A stretch of 64,000 nucleotides of DNA, taken from contig WQYX01000005.1 in the NCBI GenBank assembly GCA_009781005.1, positions 28,890-92,889 of the forward strand, written 5' to 3'. Positions 53,872-64,000 of this stretch are shown here, piece by piece. The notes beneath the pieces were generated by a model. It was not told where the DNA came from. It made no database searches and worked only from the letters and a program-made list of their open reading frames with translations. The position numbers and the translations under genes are program-made. Position 1 is the first letter of the stretch. Each line of letters opens with the position of its first letter. This DNA is from Polyangiaceae bacterium (GTDB lineage Bacteria; Myxococcota_A; Polyangia; Polyangiales; Polyangiaceae).

Positions 53872-54420
53872 ATGAACGCTTTCCAAAGAATGGCGGCAGT
53901 CACTATCAGCACGACACTCGCGCTGGGAGCTGCGGCGTGTTCTTCTTCACAGAGCGATTTGAGCGGGAACCTAGCGACGGCGGAATCCAGGCTCACGAGC
54001 GCTCAAATTGATGCGCGCCAGCGTGTCAACAACGCCGACGCAAGGCAGGCCGAAGATCGTATTGCCGACGCAAAGAAAGGAGTGTCCGACGCAAAGTCGG
54101 CAATCGATGACAACCGGGCGGACGTAAAGAGCTCCACCCAGCCGAAAATCAATAAGCTGGATTCCGAAGCGAGTGCCTACAGAGAGAGGGCACAGAGCTT
54201 CACGGGCGACAAGAGGACGGCCTTCGATACGGAGTGGAGGAGATATCAAGCTTCACTCAGCGAGACGCAAGCGAAGTACAACGCTCTCGACAGCGCAACG
54301 AACGAGACCTGGACGAGCGCGCGCGACAGTCTCATGGGGAGTGTTGACTCGCTCTCCACCAGTGTCGATGACCTCGGCAAATTCTTTATTGACCGAGATC
54401 ATCCGCTCGCGGCCTTCTGA
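53872..54420 (+). CDS. Small coiled-coil lipoprotein, paralogue 1
   Basis: A 182-residue lipoprotein (signal ends LGAAAC). The mature part is a long helix rich in Ala, Asp, Lys and Ser (LATAESRLTSAQIDARQRVN and KAKGVSDAKS-like stretches), then SFTGDKRTAFDTEWRRYQASL. It has a strong GAGGAGGAGG ribosome-binding site. Function is unknown; the style resembles Lpp-like or stress lipoproteins. A paralogue follows directly, sharing the signal peptide almost exactly. Confidence 0.8.
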   Translation: MNAFQRMAAVTISTTLALGAAACSSSQSDLSGNLATAESRLTSAQIDARQRVNNADARQAEDRIADAKKGVSDAKSAIDDNRADVKSSTQPKINKLDSEASAYRERAQSFTGDKRTAFDTEWRRYQASLSETQAKYNALDSATNETWTSARDSLMGSVDSLSTSVDDLGKFFIDRDHPLAAF

Positions 54421-54623
54421 CCGCAACCTCGTGGTTGCATTATCGCCCTCATGTGCGGGGCCGTGACAAAAGCGTGCTCCGTAGACTGGTTGGGTTCACG
54501 TGCCGCGCTCGGAATTTCTTTTCGGTCGCTGCCGTCTCCGGGCGCGGCATGGAGCTCGCAGCGCGCGTCGGTCACGCGGCATTGGCGCACTGGCGCATTG
54601 GCGCGTTCGCAGAGGAGGAGGAT

Positions 54624-55172
54624 ATGAACGCTTTCCAAAGAATGGCGGCAGTCACCGCCGGCACGACACTCGCGCTGGGACTTGCAGCGTGTTCTTCCCA
54701 ACAGAACGATCTGAGCGGGAAATTGGCGACGGCGGAGTCCAGGCTCACGAGCGCTCAGGTCGAAGCGCGCCAAAACGTCAACGACATCGACACGAAGTAC
54801 GCCGAGAATCGCGCGACGGCCGTGACCCAGGGCAAGCACAATATTGCCGACGCCCAAAAAGGGATCACCGACGCAAAGTCGGCAATCGAACAGAATCGCG
54901 AGTACGTGGGGAGGTCCACCGGTGCGCAGATCGAACGGCTCAACGCCGAGGCGAAAGGCTACCGAGCAAGGGCTCGGAATTTCACGGGCGACAAGAAGAC
55001 GGCCTTCGATACGGAGTGGACGAAATACCAGGCGTCACTCAGCGAGACGCGATCGAAGCACGACGCTCTCGATGGCGCGACGAACGAGACCTGGTCAGCC
55101 ACGCGCAACAGTCTCATGCGGAGCCTCTCGTCGCTCTCCACCAGCGTCGGCACCCTTGGCAAGTTCTTTTGA
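54624..55172 (+). CDS. Small coiled-coil lipoprotein, paralogue 2
   Basis: A 182-residue lipoprotein nearly identical in the first 20 residues to paralogue 1 and similar throughout (LATAESRLTSAQVEARQNVN, NFTGDKKTAFDTEWTKYQASL). The repeated stretch CATTGGCGCA before the GAGGAGGAGG site is also shared, so the tandem duplication included the upstream region. The middle has diverged (TQGKHNIADAQKGITDAKS). The longer open frame upstream is not coding-like. Confidence 0.8.
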   Translation: MNAFQRMAAVTAGTTLALGLAACSSQQNDLSGKLATAESRLTSAQVEARQNVNDIDTKYAENRATAVTQGKHNIADAQKGITDAKSAIEQNREYVGRSTGAQIERLNAEAKGYRARARNFTGDKKTAFDTEWTKYQASLSETRSKHDALDGATNETWSATRNSLMRSLSSLSTSVGTLGKFF

Positions 55173-55203
55173 TGCCTTCCCCCGGGCCCGTACTCGTCAG
55201 GCA

Positions 55204-55233
55204 CGTAGGGGCGCAGCATGCTGCGCCCCTACG
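55204..55233. repeat. Perfect 30-bp palindrome
   Basis: CGTAGGGGCGCAGCA is followed without a loop by its exact reverse complement. It shares the GTAGGGGC head with the hairpins at 12018 and 12067. It lies between the convergent lipoprotein and GH13 genes and may end both transcripts. Confidence 0.7.
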
Positions 55234-55266
55234 CCATATGGCCACCAACGGGAAAGGCCCCGCAAC

Positions 55267-58200
55267 CTATAGGGGGCGATTCGTTGAGAGCGCTTCCTCG
55301 ATGAGCACTGCGCGATAGCCCTCGCGTTCGGCAACGGCCGAGACGTCCTTTGCCTGACGACGGGCGAGCGCAAGGCTCGTTAGTCCGAGCGCTGTGTTGC
55401 GCAGTGCAAGCATCGTTGCGAGCTCGTCGAAGCGCTCCTTGACGAGCCACGTCACGCCGCCCGCGTCGTGCATGCCCAGGAACGCTTTGCCGCGCGCATC
55501 GGAGAGCGCAGCGTGCATCGCCTCGCAGACGGATACCTCCGGCAATGTCGTGGCAAGCAATACCAAGGCTGCGCGGAGCTGCACATCGTACGAACCCTGG
55601 GTTTGTTCGAGCGCGGTCATCACGACGAGCGGAAGCTCCCACGCAGCAACGATCTCCGAAGAGGTCTTCGTTGTCGCCTCCGCCGCCTGAATCAACTCGA
55701 CCGCCGCTCGTACCTCGACCCAGCGCACGAGTTCGGACGCCGCAACCTCGGGCTTTGCGTCGTCAACGTCGGTCGCCGGCGTGTTCGCTCGGCTCGCACT
55801 CGCTTTGCGGCTCTGGCTCGTCGCTACCTTCGCGTTCTTCGCGGATCCCACGTGTTCGGTCGCGTCCCTCGCGCGCAGATCCTCCGGCGCCGCGTGCACC
55901 ATCGTCATCACGACCTCGAAGCGCTCTTGCGCTCTCGCAAGCACGCGTTTCCGCGCGTCGGGCATGACCGCGACGCCGAGCACGTACTCGAGCCCGTCGG
56001 CGAAATGACCGAGGCGCTCGGCGAGCGCCGCGTGTGCATCGCTCGTTACATTTCGCTTTTTCTCGTCCCAACCGGAGAGCAGGTACTCGACGTGCTCGCG
56101 TGACAGCGCCTGCGAAAGGGGTCGATGCACCGGCAGGAACCGGAACTCCACGAGCGCTTTATCGAGCGAGGGCACGCCGCGTCCGCCGAGCGCCTCCGCG
56201 AGCTTGTCCCACGGCTCTTGGGTTGTCACGACCATCGTGCGGAATCCCATCAGCACGTGGTACTTGAACGCACCGAGCTCCCAGAAAAATCCACCGTCGA
56301 CTTCACGGATAGGACGCAGATATTCGAGACCCTGGGCAATATCCCGAAAACGCAGCCATCCGTCATTCTTGCCTGCAATACCGAGCACGTCGGAAATACG
56401 CGTGACGCGCGTGTGTCCGTCTTCGCCGAGCGATGGATGACTCGCGTGGATTCGCCCGCGAGTTGTCTTGTATTTGTTGTTGTAAAGTACAATCGCGCGC
56501 TCGTCGCCGGCTTGATTCGAATAGGCATACACGTCTTCGTCGACACCCCCGCCTTCGGCGACGAAATCATAGAGCGCAAATTGGTCAACTCCGCTGAAGA
56601 TATATCGCTTCTTGAGGATCGGGAAGATTTCGCGCTCGTGGCGCGCAATCAAACCGTCGTTGGGTCGCTCATCCCATTTTGCACGGCGGTATTCCATTCC
56701 GTATTTTTCATGAAAGCCTTCGATCTGACCGTGGCCGAACATCGGTAAGCCCGGCATGGTGCACATGAGCACGCATACGCCAAAGTACTTGTCGTCGCCC
56801 CCGAACTGAACGGCCGCCGTCTCCTCATCAGGATTGTTCATGAAGTTGACGAAGCGCTTGAGAATCTGCGGTTCGTAATCCAAAACATTCTTGATGGTCT
56901 CGCGGTACTTTTGATTCTCCTCGCGCTTCAGCATGTTCATGAATGCCGAGTTGTAAACGCGATGCATGCCCAGGCTTCGGACGAAGTAGCCCTCCATCAT
57001 CCAAAACGCTTCGGCGAGAAGAAGCGTATCGGGCGCGCGCCGCGCGACCGTATCGACGACCTCGCGCCAGAACTCGACGGGGATTTTCCGGTCGAACTCC
57101 TCCTGCGTCAGCGCGTGATCGGATCGGGAAGGGATCGCGCCGCCGGCGCCCGGCAGAGGGAACCAGAGGCGCTGGAAATGCCGCTTCGCGAGCGTCATGG
57201 CCGCGTCGAAACGGATGATCGGGAACATCCGTGCAACATGCAAGATCGTCTCGATGATGGCGCGGCGAACCTCGGGCTTCGTGTAATCGAGCTGCGCGGT
57301 GTCGTTCCACGGCATGCTCGTACCGTCGTTGCCATGGTAGAAAAATCGATCTTGGCCCGTGTGCCGATCGTGGCGGCGGAAGACGACCGCGGCATCCGTC
57401 TTCGACCAATAGCCTTCTTCTAAGAAAACACCGACGCGATCGTCCTCGCTGAGGTCCGGGCCGCCGAAGCGATAACTTGGAAACGGCGGATAGTTGGTCT
57501 GCAAAAACCAATCGGGGTGGTTCACGACCCAGTCGGCGTCAATGCCGACGTGATTCGGCACCATGTCGGCCGCGAGTCGGATGCCGCGCTGCCACGCGCG
57601 CTGTTTGAGGTTCTCGTACGCCGTAAAACCTCCGAGCTCCCAGGCGATGGCGTACGACCTGAGCGAGTAGGCCGAAGCGACCGCGTCCGAGTCGCCGCGC
57701 ATTTGCTTGATCTTCTTCGACGCCGAGCTTCGTTCGAAAAGTCCGATGAGCCAGAGCGCTGAAAATCCTCGCGACGCGAGCAGATCGAGTTCCTCGTCCG
57801 GGATCTCGTCGAGCCGCTCGATGCTTCGCCCGTACTGCTTCGAGAGTTGATCCAGCCAGACATAGACGGTCTTCGCGATCAACACGACGCGCGGCATCCA
57901 ATCGAGATCGGGGCTGAAAGCCTTTGGTTCCACCTCCGTGCGATCGAACCGCATCGCGTCGAGCAAGGGCGAACCGGGACCGGGCCCTCCACGATAAAAA
58001 TACTTGCCCTCTTCGCTCAAAAAATCGTGCACCCAGAGCATGCGGCGCCAGATGTCGAGCTGATCGAGCCCGAGACTCTGACCCCACTCCTCCTCGATGA
58101 ATTTGAGCTGATCGAGGATCGACGTTGGCCTGCGACGACTCGGTTCGAGGAGCAGATCGATGAGGCTCTGGCCTCGCGGACCGAAAGGCGCCTCGCTCGC

Positions 58201-58755
58201 GAAAAAGTTCCGCGCCTCGAGTACGAAGGCTTGATAGCTCTGACCGAGATCGCGATCGGAGACGATGCTGCGCACGGGCTCGTACGCGGGGTTCTGATTG
58301 ACGAGCCAGAGCAAGAGCACTTCTTCGGCGTACGTGTCCTCTGCTTTGCGGCCCTCACGCGCGAGGAGCTTTTCGGGTGTCTCGTCACCCTCACCGCGGA
58401 TGTGCCGGTAGATCGCCGGTGTTGGGAATGCGTGCAAGAACGCGAGCACCGTCTCCCGCGCCGAACCCGTGAGCGCTGCATCGAGCTTGGCAATCAGTCG
58501 ATCGAAGCTCGCGGGATGGCGCTGCCGATAGAGACCGATGACGACGTGAAAGATCTCGTGCACGAGCACCATGGCGGCGAGTTCGGCGGGGCGCAAGAAG
58601 GCCTCGCCCGAGCGCCCGTCTTGGATGTTCACACGATCGGCGAAAACGCGGGCCACCGCCGTATCTGCAAACGTGATGTCGCCTCGCGGTGCGAAGAACG
58701 AGTCATCGTCTCGCTTCGGAAAGTACGCGTCACGAGCGATCTTTCTTGCGTGCAT
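55267..58755 (-). CDS. Very large GH13 (alpha-amylase family) protein with N-terminal HEXXH
   Basis: 1162 residues from ATG 58755. The first 300 residues form a helical domain with VHEIFHVVIG (HEXXH, residues 66-70). A TIM-barrel GH13 domain spans about 310-800: region I AADMVPNHVGID, region II IIRFDAAMTLAKRHF (nucleophile Asp), region III LLLAEAFWMMEGYF (acid/base Glu). Region IV is FMNNPDEET, which departs from the usual NHD. A beta domain and a helical, Ala-rich C-terminal region of about 300 residues follow. The natural substrate is unclear, but an intracellular glucan or maltosaccharide is likely as no signal peptide is seen. Its size is well above that of a normal GH13 enzyme. Confidence 0.82.
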   Translation of the reverse strand: MHARKIARDAYFPKRDDDSFFAPRGDITFADTAVARVFADRVNIQDGRSGEAFLRPAELAAMVLVHEIFHVVIGLYRQRHPASFDRLIAKLDAALTGSARETVLAFLHAFPTPAIYRHIRGEGDETPEKLLAREGRKAEDTYAEEVLLLWLVNQNPAYEPVRSIVSDRDLGQSYQAFVLEARNFFASEAPFGPRGQSLIDLLLEPSRRRPTSILDQLKFIEEEWGQSLGLDQLDIWRRMLWVHDFLSEEGKYFYRGGPGPGSPLLDAMRFDRTEVEPKAFSPDLDWMPRVVLIAKTVYVWLDQLSKQYGRSIERLDEIPDEELDLLASRGFSALWLIGLFERSSASKKIKQMRGDSDAVASAYSLRSYAIAWELGGFTAYENLKQRAWQRGIRLAADMVPNHVGIDADWVVNHPDWFLQTNYPPFPSYRFGGPDLSEDDRVGVFLEEGYWSKTDAAVVFRRHDRHTGQDRFFYHGNDGTSMPWNDTAQLDYTKPEVRRAIIETILHVARMFPIIRFDAAMTLAKRHFQRLWFPLPGAGGAIPSRSDHALTQEEFDRKIPVEFWREVVDTVARRAPDTLLLAEAFWMMEGYFVRSLGMHRVYNSAFMNMLKREENQKYRETIKNVLDYEPQILKRFVNFMNNPDEETAAVQFGGDDKYFGVCVLMCTMPGLPMFGHGQIEGFHEKYGMEYRRAKWDERPNDGLIARHEREIFPILKKRYIFSGVDQFALYDFVAEGGGVDEDVYAYSNQAGDERAIVLYNNKYKTTRGRIHASHPSLGEDGHTRVTRISDVLGIAGKNDGWLRFRDIAQGLEYLRPIREVDGGFFWELGAFKYHVLMGFRTMVVTTQEPWDKLAEALGGRGVPSLDKALVEFRFLPVHRPLSQALSREHVEYLLSGWDEKKRNVTSDAHAALAERLGHFADGLEYVLGVAVMPDARKRVLARAQERFEVVMTMVHAAPEDLRARDATEHVGSAKNAKVATSQSRKASASRANTPATDVDDAKPEVAASELVRWVEVRAAVELIQAAEATTKTSSEIVAAWELPLVVMTALEQTQGSYDVQLRAALVLLATTLPEVSVCEAMHAALSDARGKAFLGMHDAGGVTWLVKERFDELATMLALRNTALGLTSLALARRQAKDVSAVAEREGYRAVLIEEALSTNRPL

Positions 58756-58859
58756 GAACGATGATTTAGCTCCACTCCCCCCCGACCAAAAGCCACGAAG
58801 TACCGCTCCTTGGTTTCTCGTCACAAACCATGCGGCGCACTCGCAATGGGGCGACCCTG

Positions 58860-58933
58860 CGCGTCCGGCAGGATTCGAACCTGCGACCTACGGCTCCGGA
58901 GGCCATCGCTCTATCCAGCTGAGCTACGGCCGC
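58860..58933 (-). tRNA. tRNA-Arg (anticodon CCG)
   Basis: The minus strand folds as a tRNA: acceptor strand GCGGCCG, D-arm GCTCAGCTGGATAGAGC, anticodon stem GATGGC with loop CTCCGGA (anticodon CCG), and T-arm GCAGGTTCGAATCCTGC. The 3' CCA is not encoded. The acceptor stem has one G-A mismatch at position 4-69. Placed between the GH13 gene and the kinase gene. Confidence 0.93.
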
Positions 58934-59030
58934 ATGACACCACTTCCCATAACTCTGTCTGCATGCGCGCACAAGACCGTGCGGCCTCGGCTCACATCGA
59001 CATCCGTGAGCTGTCGCGTACGTTGTCAAA

Positions 59031-59855
59031 ATGCAACCTCGAACGGCGTCACCGCGCGCGCGCCGGGCGCGCGCAAAGATCGGCGGCAGCGTCCGCGCCG
59101 CGCCCGGCGCGCGTGCAAACGGCAAGTCGAAGGTTCTCTCGGGCGGCTCCGATCCACTGCTGTTGGCCATCTGCCACGATCTCCGCGCGCCACTCGCAGC
59201 AGTGACCATGGGCGCAAACTTCGTGCTCCAAACGACGCCGAACGACCAGGCCAACGCGCGCACGCTGCGCATCCTCGAAGCCATGTTGCGCTCGTGCGCG
59301 CAGATGGAACGACTCGTCCGAAACTTCGCCGATTTCTCGGAGATCGATGGAGGAAGCGTCTCGCTTCGCATGGGCACGCACGACGCCGGCGACATGATCG
59401 AGCTCACTGCCGATGCCGCTCGTGAGAGCGCACAGGTCAAAGACGTTGCCCTTGATGTGCACAAGCCATCCGTCTCGATGACCGTGCGCTGCGATCGCGA
59501 GCGAGTGCTTCGCGCGCTCGGTCACATTGTCGAGAACGCTGTCCGTTTCGCACCTGAGGGCAGCGCAATCGAGCTCACCGTCGCGCCCGCGCAAGGTGGT
59601 GCGGTCGATTTTGCGGTCAAAGATCACGGCCCCGGCCTCGCGCCCGACATGCAGAAGAACCTCTTCGATCGCGGGTGGCACGCGGCTCGCGCAAAACGCG
59701 CGGGGGCTGGCTTCGGCCTCGCCATCGCCCGCGGTTTCGCGAACGCGCATGGAGGCAACCTATCGGTGACTTCGCGCGCCAACAAAGAAACGGTCTTCAC
59801 CTTTTCCTTGCCCATCCGGGGGCCAAAGCAATCGCCTAGTCGTCGGGGGGCGTGA
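59031..59855 (+). CDS. Cytoplasmic sensor histidine kinase
   Basis: A 274-residue kinase with no sensor domain: a basic N-terminal tail, then HisKA with LAICHDLRAPLAAV and HATPase_c with HIVENAVRF, KDHGPGLAP and GAGFGLAIARG. The phospho-acceptor His is in CHDLRAPLAA. It is convergent with the NtrC-like gene and overlaps its end by 20 bp, which makes the two likely partners. Confidence 0.88.
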   Translation: MQPRTASPRARRARAKIGGSVRAAPGARANGKSKVLSGGSDPLLLAICHDLRAPLAAVTMGANFVLQTTPNDQANARTLRILEAMLRSCAQMERLVRNFADFSEIDGGSVSLRMGTHDAGDMIELTADAARESAQVKDVALDVHKPSVSMTVRCDRERVLRALGHIVENAVRFAPEGSAIELTVAPAQGGAVDFAVKDHGPGLAPDMQKNLFDRGWHAARAKRAGAGFGLAIARGFANAHGGNLSVTSRANKETVFTFSLPIRGPKQSPSRRGA

Positions 59856-61260
59856 TGCCGTGCAGTCTGAGCTTCTCCCACAAATTCTCGCGGGAGATGC
59901 CGAGCAGATCTGCCGCGTGCCCTTTGCCGCCCTTCGCGAGTTCGAGCGCGCGCATCAAATACTGGCGTTCGAACTCCTTTGCTGCAACAGCGAGCGGGCG
60001 GAAATTCGCGTCCGTGGGCGACGCTGGCGTGGACGCCCCTGCGATGTCCGCGGGCAAGTGTTCGAGATCGATCTCGCTGCCGTGTGCGAGAACCACGGCT
60101 CGCTCGATCGCGTGTGCGAACTCGCGCACGTTGCCGGGGAACGGATACTCCATCAGCGCCGACCACGCGCGCGGCGCGATTCCGGGCGGCACCCGCCCCG
60201 GATAGTAACGCCGGAGGAAGTGCGCGAGCAGAAGAGGCATGTCCGCGCGTCGCTCGCGCAAAGGCGGAACGTCGAGGTCGAGGACGCTCACGTGCAAGTA
60301 GAGATCATCCCTGAATTTCCCTTGCGAAACGAGATCTTTCAGGTCACGACCCGTGGTTGACACGAGCCGCACGTTGACCGGCTCGGGGGTGTGCGAACCA
60401 AGCGACGGGGCGGCACCGCTCTCGAGGACGCGTAAGAGCTTTGCCTGCAACGCGAGCGGCAGCGCATCGATCTCTTCGAGCAAGAGTGTGCCGCCGTGAG
60501 CAGCGTTGAAGCGACCTTCGCGCTTGCGGTGCGCTCCGGGGACGACGCCCACCTCATGACCCAAAAGCTCGCCTTCGATGAGTGACTCCGGAAACGCAGA
60601 GCAGTTGACCGTCACGAACGGCGCGTTCTTGCGCGGCCCGCGTGCATGGATGGTGTGCGCGACGAGGTCCTTGCCCGTGCCCGTTTCACCTCGGATGAGC
60701 ACTGGCGCGTCGCTCTGCGCGACGGTGTTGATGCGTTCGAGCAGTTGCACCATCGCGGGTGAGTGCCCGATGATGAGCGAGCCGGCTTCGCGGCTTGCAA
60801 CGAGTTTGCGCGCCTCCTCGAGTTCTTGGCGAAGCGCGCGATGCTCGGCAATGTGGCCGATCACGCGCAGCGAAAACTCCTCGGCGTCGAAAGGTTTGGT
60901 GACGTAGTCGTATGCGCCTTCGCGCAGCGACGCGACGGCGTCTGCCACCGCAGCGAATGCCGTCATCAAGATCACCGACGTGCTCGGTGACTTCGACCGG
61001 ATGCGGCGGAAGACCGTGAGGCCGTCGACCTTCGGCAGCCGCACGTCGAGAATGGCAACGTCGAAGATGCGTTCGGAGATCAGCGCGATGGCTTCCTCGC
61101 CATCGGTCGCTTCCGTCACCTTATGTCCGGTGTCCGTCAGCGCGAACGAGAGCGTGAGTCGCGAAGCTTCGTCGTCGTCGACCACGAGGACATCGAGGGC
61201 AACGGAATGGCGCTGGGACACCGATCGCGTCCGCGACTTCGCCAAGCGTTCGGACATCAT
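59836..61260 (-). CDS. NtrC-like response regulator lacking GAFTGA
   Basis: A 474-residue protein with the usual order: receiver (VLVVDDDEAS, VAILDVRLPKVDG, VTKPFD), AAA+ domain (Walker A GETGTGKD) and Fis-type helix-turn-helix (KGHAADLLGISRENLWEKL). However, the sigma-54 contact loop reads GVVPGAHR where GAFTGA is expected, and Walker B is GTLLLEEIDA, with Glu in place of the Asp. It therefore may not activate sigma-54 holoenzyme and may control sigma-70 promoters or act as a repressor, as TyrR-like relatives do. The receiver keeps all phosphorylation residues. Confidence 0.9.
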   Translation of the reverse strand: MMSERLAKSRTRSVSQRHSVALDVLVVDDDEASRLTLSFALTDTGHKVTEATDGEEAIALISERIFDVAILDVRLPKVDGLTVFRRIRSKSPSTSVILMTAFAAVADAVASLREGAYDYVTKPFDAEEFSLRVIGHIAEHRALRQELEEARKLVASREAGSLIIGHSPAMVQLLERINTVAQSDAPVLIRGETGTGKDLVAHTIHARGPRKNAPFVTVNCSAFPESLIEGELLGHEVGVVPGAHRKREGRFNAAHGGTLLLEEIDALPLALQAKLLRVLESGAAPSLGSHTPEPVNVRLVSTTGRDLKDLVSQGKFRDDLYLHVSVLDLDVPPLRERRADMPLLLAHFLRRYYPGRVPPGIAPRAWSALMEYPFPGNVREFAHAIERAVVLAHGSEIDLEHLPADIAGASTPASPTDANFRPLAVAAKEFERQYLMRALELAKGGKGHAADLLGISRENLWEKLRLHGITPPDD

Positions 61261-61504
61261 CGTGGTACCTCATCGCCTTGCGGGCGCTTCGTCCCCCCTC
61301 GAACGAAAACAGTCTAACTTATGGTAGCGCAAAGCTAGTGAAACCGCGCGCGGGGTATTGCCGCACTCCTGCATGCCGAGCTTGGCTCATATTGCCAAGA
61401 CGGCTCCTCGAGGGGTGGCTACACTGAAAAGTAGTCGGCAGCCGGTCAATCTCGCTGCCTGGAACAGCTTCTCGACAGCGCGCAGATCGCGCGATCGAAA
61501 ATAA

Positions 61505-61544
61505 GACGCGGAGCTTCGCGGGACTACCGCAAAAGCTCCGCGTC
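61505..61544. terminator. Bidirectional terminator after dnaK
   Basis: GACGCGGAGCTT (61505-61516) and AAGCTCCGCGTC (61533-61544) form a perfect 12-bp stem. On the plus strand it is followed by GTTTT, on the minus strand by TTATTTT. It lies about 180 bp beyond the dnaK stop. The rest of the 460-bp gap between the NtrC-like and dnaK genes has no gene; a small plus-strand RNA ending here cannot be excluded. Confidence 0.8.
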
Positions 61545-61722
61545 GTTTTAATGGGCCCCCTCCGCGCGGCTTCGCTCGCTTCGCTTCGCTCGCCTTGCGG
61601 CTCCCCCTGGGCCTCGTGCTCGTCAGGCGGACCGAAGCGGTCCACCTTCCTGCGCGCGGGCACGGGGGAGCACGTCGTGCCGAGACTGCCAGCGTTGTGG
61701 CGTATCGCCAGCGCCAGAGCCC

Positions 61723-63633
<1,911 letters not shown>

Positions 63634-63652
63634 AGCGTTGTGTCTCCCTGCT

Positions 63653-63724
63653 TGCGCGCTCGATGTTCGAGGTCGCGCGTAGTCTGCGTGCGCGCTCGAT
63701 GTTCGAGGTCACGCGTAGTCTGCG
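63653..63724 (-). promoter_or_regulatory. Tandem 36-bp repeat with CTCGA-N3-TCGAG palindromes before dnaK
   Basis: Two copies of a 36-bp unit (63653-63688 and 63689-63724) differ at one base. Each holds the palindrome CTCGATGTTCGAG (63659-63671 and 63695-63707), whose centres lie 32 and 68 bp upstream of the dnaK start. They are a likely operator pair for a heat-shock or growth regulator. Binding is inferred. Confidence 0.6.
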
Positions 63725-63865
63725 GCGGCAAAGTAATCACACGTTTTCGGGCGTCAACCACTCGGCACGGAACTTGATGAGCGGCAGCCGCGAGCGACCG
63801 ATGCACCTCCGCATTGCGAGAGATCCATCGTGCTGGTAGAGTCCGAAAACTTCGGCTGGTTCTTA

Positions 63866-64000
63866 GAGCATGTTTACCAGCCGTCGCGAGCGAATCGAGG
63901 CTAGGGCGGAGCGCGAGGAGCCCGCGCAAGCGTACTCTTCGTACGTGCGCAGGCACCGCAGCGCCCAACCGACGAATCGATTCGCGCAGCAGGCTGGTAA
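63866..64000 (+). repeat. Family-1 palindromic element, cut by the window end
   Basis: The left arm GAGCATGTTTACCAGCC and the complete interior are present; the right arm GGCTGGTAA is cut off by the window end. Left flank TTA at 63863-63865 fits the TNA target rule. Its arm differs from most copies, yet both arms carry the change. Confidence 0.82.

Noticed and set aside
55763..56071. Arg-rich frame within the GH13 gene as a small basic protein
   Set aside because: Shadow frame of a high-GC gene; no ribosome-binding site and no conserved pattern.
63634..63865. CIRCE element or sigma-32 promoter before dnaK
   Set aside because: Neither the TTAGCACTC/GAGTGCTAA pair nor a CTTGAA-type promoter could be found; only the tandem CTCGA-N3-TCGAG repeats are present.

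Overview
The window looks like chromosomal DNA of a myxobacterium, phylum Myxococcota, most likely order Polyangiales. The grounds are high GC, dense genes on both strands, many lipoproteins with long Ser/Asp/Gly or Pro/Ala spacers, several orphan response regulators and hybrid histidine kinases, NtrC-type regulators, histone H1-like Lys/Ala-rich proteins and a PilZ protein. This assignment is inferred from gene style; no rRNA or marker comparison was possible. The only RNA gene I could place with confidence is a tRNA-Arg(CCG).

Layout. 0-19 kb: recA with a LexA-type box, an RND/MMPL exporter, a CorC/CNNM membrane protein, a lytic transglycosylase, a solitary DNA methyltransferase and an ABC1 kinase, all on the minus strand. 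They are followed by a PilZ membrane protein, Ppx/GppA, an OmpA-like lipoprotein, an H1-like protein, a glutaredoxin(CGFS)/A-type fusion coupled to bolA, and a secreted glycosidase. 19-38 kb reads as a stress and signalling island: KGG-motif protein, hybrid kinase, response regulators, GAF kinase, an active/inactive M16 peptidase pair, ferritin-like protein, GlsB/YeaQ protein, a single-chain trehalose-phosphate phosphatase/synthase, 3D-domain lipoprotein, universal stress protein and MsrA. 38-55 kb: NUDIX hydrolase, lipoproteins, two expansin-like proteins, an SRPBCC/H1-tail fusion, an NtrC regulator with a SUMF1-like lipoprotein, an M20 peptidase and aminotransferase, a CE2-like esterase, a HAD phosphatase and duplicated small lipoproteins. 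55-64 kb: a very large GH13 protein, tRNA-Arg, a kinase/NtrC-like pair and dnaK.

Three points deserve most attention. (1) A family of about 143-bp palindromic elements (family 1) is flanked by 3-bp TNA target duplications. Three copies use a TNA that is a gene's stop codon, a fourth lies 2 bp from one, and a fifth splits a lipoprotein signal sequence. Their terminal arms differ between copies but still pair within a copy. Two further families (2 and 3) have the same architecture. (2) An 11-bp palindrome TGCAT(C/G)ATGCA occurs as an array of five with about 53-bp spacing, as a pair spaced 21 bp and as a single site, all between genes of the 20-37 kb stress island; it looks like the operator of an undescribed regulon. 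(3) Several proteins are built unusually: glutaredoxin fused to a cysteine-less A-type domain, an SRPBCC domain with a histone-like tail, an NtrC-like protein without GAFTGA, and a GH13 protein with an N-terminal HEXXH.

Stretches over 300 bp without a called gene are described as features or in the entry of the neighbouring gene. Start codons were chosen from Shine-Dalgarno spacing and family length, and several remain uncertain.
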